A DNA stretch of 64,000 nt from Paraburkholderia sejongensis. Lineage in GTDB: Bacteria; Pseudomonadota; Gammaproteobacteria; Burkholderiales; Burkholderiaceae. Positions 61,280 through 64,000 of this stretch are shown here, piece by piece. Position 1 is the first letter of the stretch. Each line of letters opens with the position of its first letter. The notes beneath the pieces were generated by a model that worked only from the letters and a program-made list of their open reading frames with translations, was not told where the DNA came from and searched no databases. The translations under genes were made by a program, and so were the position numbers. The stretch spans positions 1-64,000 of the forward strand of contig NZ_JAJITD010000002.1 of assembly GCF_020880815.1 (NCBI RefSeq). The letters are read 5' to 3'.

Positions 61280-63565
61280 TCAGACGCGCACGCAATCGAC
61301 GAAGTACTCGATGCGGCCGTTGATCATTTCGCCGACCAGCCCGTGGATATCCGTATGGAAGCCCGGGAACCGCTCGTTGAACTCGCGCGCGAAACGCAGG
61401 TAGTTGACGATGGTCTTGTTGAAACGCTCGCCCGGAATCAGCAGCGGGATGCCCGGCGGATACGGCGTCAACAGGATCGACGTGACGCGGCCTTCGAGTT
61501 CGTCGATCGGTACCCGGTCGATCTCCCGGTGCGCGAGCTTCGCGAACGCATCGGACGGCTTCATCGCCGGCTCCATGCTGGACAGGTACATCTCGGTCGT
61601 CAGACGGGCGATGTCGTTCGCGCGATAGACGCTGTGGATCTGCTGGCACAGATCGCGCAGACCGACGCGCTCGTACATCGGATGATGCGACACGAACTCG
61701 GGCAGCACGCGCCACAGCGGCTGGTTGTTGTCGTAGTCGTCCTTGAACTGCTGCAGCTCGGTCACCATCGAGTTCCAGCGGCCCTTCGTGATGCCGATCG
61801 TGAACATGATGAAGAACGAGTACAGGCCGGTCTTCTCGACGATGATGCCGTGCTCGGCCAGGTACTTCGTGACGATCGCGGCCGGAATGCCGGTTTCGCC
61901 GAAGCCGCCGTCCATGTCCAGACCCGGCGTGACGATCGTCGCCTTGATCGGGTCGAGCATGTTGAAGCCTTCGGCGAGCGGGCCGAAGCCGTGCCACGCG
62001 TCGTCCGGGCGCAGCATCCAGTCGTCGCGCGAACCGATGCCCTCTTCCGCGAACTGGTCCGGGCCCCAGACCTTGAAGAACCAGTCGTCGCCGTATTCGG
62101 CGTCGACCTTGCTCATCGCGCGGCGGAAGTCGAGCGCCTCCGCAATCGATTCCTCCACCAGCGCGGTGCCGCCCGGCGCCTCCATCATCGCCGCGGCGAC
62201 GTCGCACGACGCGATGATCGCGTACTGCGGGCTGGTCGACGTATGCATCAGATACGCTTCGTTGAAGCGATGCTTGTCGAAGCGGCTGTTCTTCGAATCC
62301 TGCACGACGATCTGCGAGGCCTGCGAGATGCCGGCCAGCAGCTTATGGGTGGAATGCGTCGCGTAGATCATCGCGCCGATGCGCGGACGGCCCGCGCCGA
62401 TCGCGTGCATGTCCTGATAGAACTCGTGGAATTCGGCGTGCGGCAGCCACGCTTCGTCGAAGTGCAGCGTGTCGAGCCACTCGCCCAGCATTTCCTTGAT
62501 CATCTCGACGTTGTAGACCACGCCGTCGTACGTGCTTTGCGTGATGGTCAGGATGCGCGGCTTCAGGTTCGGATTCTTTGCGAGCGCCTCGCGCGCGAAC
62601 GGGTTCGCCTCGATCTTCTTGCGGATGTTTTCCGGCTCGAACTCGCTGCGCGGGATCGGGCCGATGATGCCGAAGTTGTTGCGCGTCGGCGTGAGGAACA
62701 CCGGAATCGCGCCGGTCATCGTGATCGCGTGCAGGATCGACTTGTGGCAATTGCGGTCGACCAGCACGATGTCGCCCGGCGCAACCGTGCCGTGCCAGAC
62801 GATCTTGTTCGACGTCGAGGTGCCGTTGGTCACGAAGAACACATGGTCGGCGCTGAAGATGCGCGCGGCGTTGCGCTCCGAGGCCGCCACCGGACCGGTG
62901 TGGTCGAGCAGCTGGCCGAGTTCGTCGACCGCGTTGCAGACGTCCGCGCGCAGCATGTTCTCGCCGAAGAACTGGTGGAACATCTGGCCGAGCGGGCTCT
63001 TCAGGAACGCGACGCCGCCCGAGTGGCCCGGGCAGTGCCACGAGTACGACCCCTCTTCCGCGTACTGCACCAGTTCCTTGAAGAACGGCGGCGCGAGCGA
63101 GTCGAGATAGACCTTCGCCTCGCGGATGATGTGGCGCGCGACGAACTCCGGCGTGTCCTCGAACATGTGGATGAAGCCGTGCAGTTCGCGCAGGATGTCG
63201 TTGGGCAGATGACGCGAGGTGCGCGTCTCGCCGTACAGGAAGATCGGGATGTCGGCGTTGCGGCGGCGCACTTCGGTCACGAACGCGCGCAGCGCGACGA
63301 TCGCGGCCGCCAGTTCCGGCGTCTCGCCCTCGACCACCACGTTATCGACGTACGGCAGCAGTTCGTCGTCGTCGATCGACAGGATGAAGCACGATGCGCG
63401 GCTCGACTGCTGCGCGAACGAGGTCAGATCGCCGTAGCTCGTCAACCCGAGCACTTCCGCGCCTTCTTTCTCGATGGCTTCGGCGAGCGCCCGGATGCCG
63501 GAACCCGAGATGTTCTCGGAGCGGAAATCTTCGTCGATGATGACGACGGGAAAACGAAACTTCAT
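61280..63565 (-). CDS. Orn/Lys/Arg decarboxylase (biodegradative type)
   Basis: The 761-residue PLP enzyme belongs to the large inducible basic amino-acid decarboxylases (AdiA/CadA/LdcC type). It has an N-terminal wing domain (FPVVIIDEDFRSENISGSG), the PLP lysine in ATHSTHKLLAGISQAS, SYSWHCPGHSGGVAF, and a C-terminal domain with LLTPYPPGIPLLIPGE. Size is near AdiA. It releases CO2 and a polyamine (agmatine, cadaverine or putrescine) and consumes a proton; the substrate cannot be fixed by eye. ATG 63565 follows GGAGAAT. A terminator between dcd and this gene implies its own promoter or limited read-through. Confidence 0.94.
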   Translation of the reverse strand: MKFRFPVVIIDEDFRSENISGSGIRALAEAIEKEGAEVLGLTSYGDLTSFAQQSSRASCFILSIDDDELLPYVDNVVVEGETPELAAAIVALRAFVTEVRRRNADIPIFLYGETRTSRHLPNDILRELHGFIHMFEDTPEFVARHIIREAKVYLDSLAPPFFKELVQYAEEGSYSWHCPGHSGGVAFLKSPLGQMFHQFFGENMLRADVCNAVDELGQLLDHTGPVAASERNAARIFSADHVFFVTNGTSTSNKIVWHGTVAPGDIVLVDRNCHKSILHAITMTGAIPVFLTPTRNNFGIIGPIPRSEFEPENIRKKIEANPFAREALAKNPNLKPRILTITQSTYDGVVYNVEMIKEMLGEWLDTLHFDEAWLPHAEFHEFYQDMHAIGAGRPRIGAMIYATHSTHKLLAGISQASQIVVQDSKNSRFDKHRFNEAYLMHTSTSPQYAIIASCDVAAAMMEAPGGTALVEESIAEALDFRRAMSKVDAEYGDDWFFKVWGPDQFAEEGIGSRDDWMLRPDDAWHGFGPLAEGFNMLDPIKATIVTPGLDMDGGFGETGIPAAIVTKYLAEHGIIVEKTGLYSFFIMFTIGITKGRWNSMVTELQQFKDDYDNNQPLWRVLPEFVSHHPMYERVGLRDLCQQIHSVYRANDIARLTTEMYLSSMEPAMKPSDAFAKLAHREIDRVPIDELEGRVTSILLTPYPPGIPLLIPGERFNKTIVNYLRFAREFNERFPGFHTDIHGLVGEMINGRIEYFVDCVRV

Positions 63566-63580
63566 GGGCGATTCTCCAGA

Positions 63581-63620
63581 AAGAAAACGACCGCTGCGTT
63601 ATGTCGTAAGCGCAGCGGTC
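63581..63620 (-). terminator. Terminator of dcd
   Basis: GACCGCTGCG and CGCAGCGGTC form a perfect 10-bp stem over a 12-base loop; on the minus strand GTTTTCTTT follows. It lies 36 bases past the dcd stop and just before the decarboxylase start. Confidence 0.85.
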
Positions 63621-63655
63621 ACCCGAATAGCTGATGGGTCAGGACGCTGCGAACG

Positions 63656-64000
63656 TCACGTTTTCGGCAACGTGACGCCGTGCTGACCTTGATATTTGCC
63701 GCCGCGATCCGCGTACGACGTTTCACAAATCTCGTCGCTTTCGAAAAACAGCACCTGGGCGACGCCTTCGTTCGCGTAGATCTTCGCAGGCAAAGGTGTC
63801 GTATTCGAGAATTCGAGCGTCACGTGGCCTTCCCATTCCGGCTCGAACGGCGTCACGTTGACGATGATCCCGCAGCGCGCATAGGTCGACTTGCCGAGGC
63901 ACACGGTCAGCACGCTGCGCGGGATGCGGAAATACTCGACCGTGCGCGCGAGCGCGAACGAGTTCGGCGGAATGATGCAGACGTCGCCCTTGAAATCGAC
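63656..64000 (-). CDS. dcd: dCTP deaminase (C-terminal part, cut by window edge)
   Basis: The frame is open to the right edge and encodes the last 114 residues of dCTP deaminase, which converts dCTP to dUTP. Visible motifs are [40 protein letters not shown] with the Ser/Arg and Glu active-site residues, and the C-terminal [19 protein letters not shown]. An internal Met at 63913 is not the start; the true start lies beyond base 64000. Confidence 0.95.

Noticed and set aside
60770..63634. A 954-codon open frame antisense to the decarboxylase and LprI-like gene
   Set aside because: Composition is dominated by Arg, Ala, Asp and His with no motifs, and both opposite-strand genes are certain.

Overview
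The window is a stretch of Betaproteobacterial chromosome, most likely Burkholderia sensu lato and probably Paraburkholderia. The evidence is a high G+C content by eye, strong G/C preference at third codon positions, a fused HemD-HemX protein inside a hemC-hemDX-hemY operon, a fused glucokinase-HexR protein behind zwf and pgl, a Burkholderia-type trimeric porin, and small orphan genes of the kind found in that group. I see no IS element, prophage, CRISPR array or rRNA. The only RNA gene found is a tRNA-Ser(CGA).

Layout. (1) 1-2.8 kb is an accessory patch with visibly lower G+C. It holds a putative type VI secretion-associated zinc metallopeptidase effector and two divergent tandem immunity-like genes. 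The second immunity copy still carries an orphan 3' tail of an effector gene. (2) 2.8-8.6 kb, minus strand: ppk2, a P-type ATPase and a SulP transporter. (3) 8.8-13.1 kb, minus: the heme operon hemC-hemDX-hemY. (4) 13.5-22.3 kb, mostly plus: ppc with an unusual basic N-terminal extension, a MmyB-like regulator, argH, a TonB-like lipoprotein, an MHS-family transporter and two very small envelope genes. (5) 22.9-30.8 kb: waaC, a CLC channel, minC-minD-minE, an acetyltransferase, map and an AraC regulator. (6) 30.8-37.1 kb: a porin, a three-gene periplasmic molybdenum aldehyde-oxidoreductase operon (2Fe-2S subunit, Moco subunit, cytochrome c) and a chemoreceptor with a FliA-like promoter. (7) 37.2-46 kb: tRNA-Ser(CGA) with its own promoter and terminator next to serS, then rarA, a CytX-like permease and two AT-rich orphan genes that interrupt the rarA-lolA-ftsK neighbourhood. 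(8) 46.3-50.1 kb, plus: trxB, an Smr-domain gene, a GST and a LysR regulator. (9) 50.2-59.4 kb is a complete glucose module: a sugar ABC transporter diverging from zwf-pgl-glk/hexR. (10) 59.5-64 kb: a bestrophin-type channel, an LprI-like protein, a large basic amino-acid decarboxylase and the C-terminal part of dcd.

The parts work together most clearly in the glucose module. The ABC transporter imports sugar. The Glk domain phosphorylates it, and Zwf and Pgl carry it to 6-phosphogluconate. The fused HexR domain can report on pathway intermediates. A perfect 19-bp palindrome lies between the divergent operons and overlaps the -10 boxes of two good sigma-70 promoters, one facing each way, so one repressor dimer could silence both uptake and catabolism.

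The least described item is at the left edge. It is an effector with an HExxH motif whose last 46 codons overlap, in another frame, a start and signal-peptide-like coding sequence for its neighbour. That overlap segment has been duplicated together with the neighbour. Family calls are from motif recognition by eye. No database search, structure prediction or alignment program was run.
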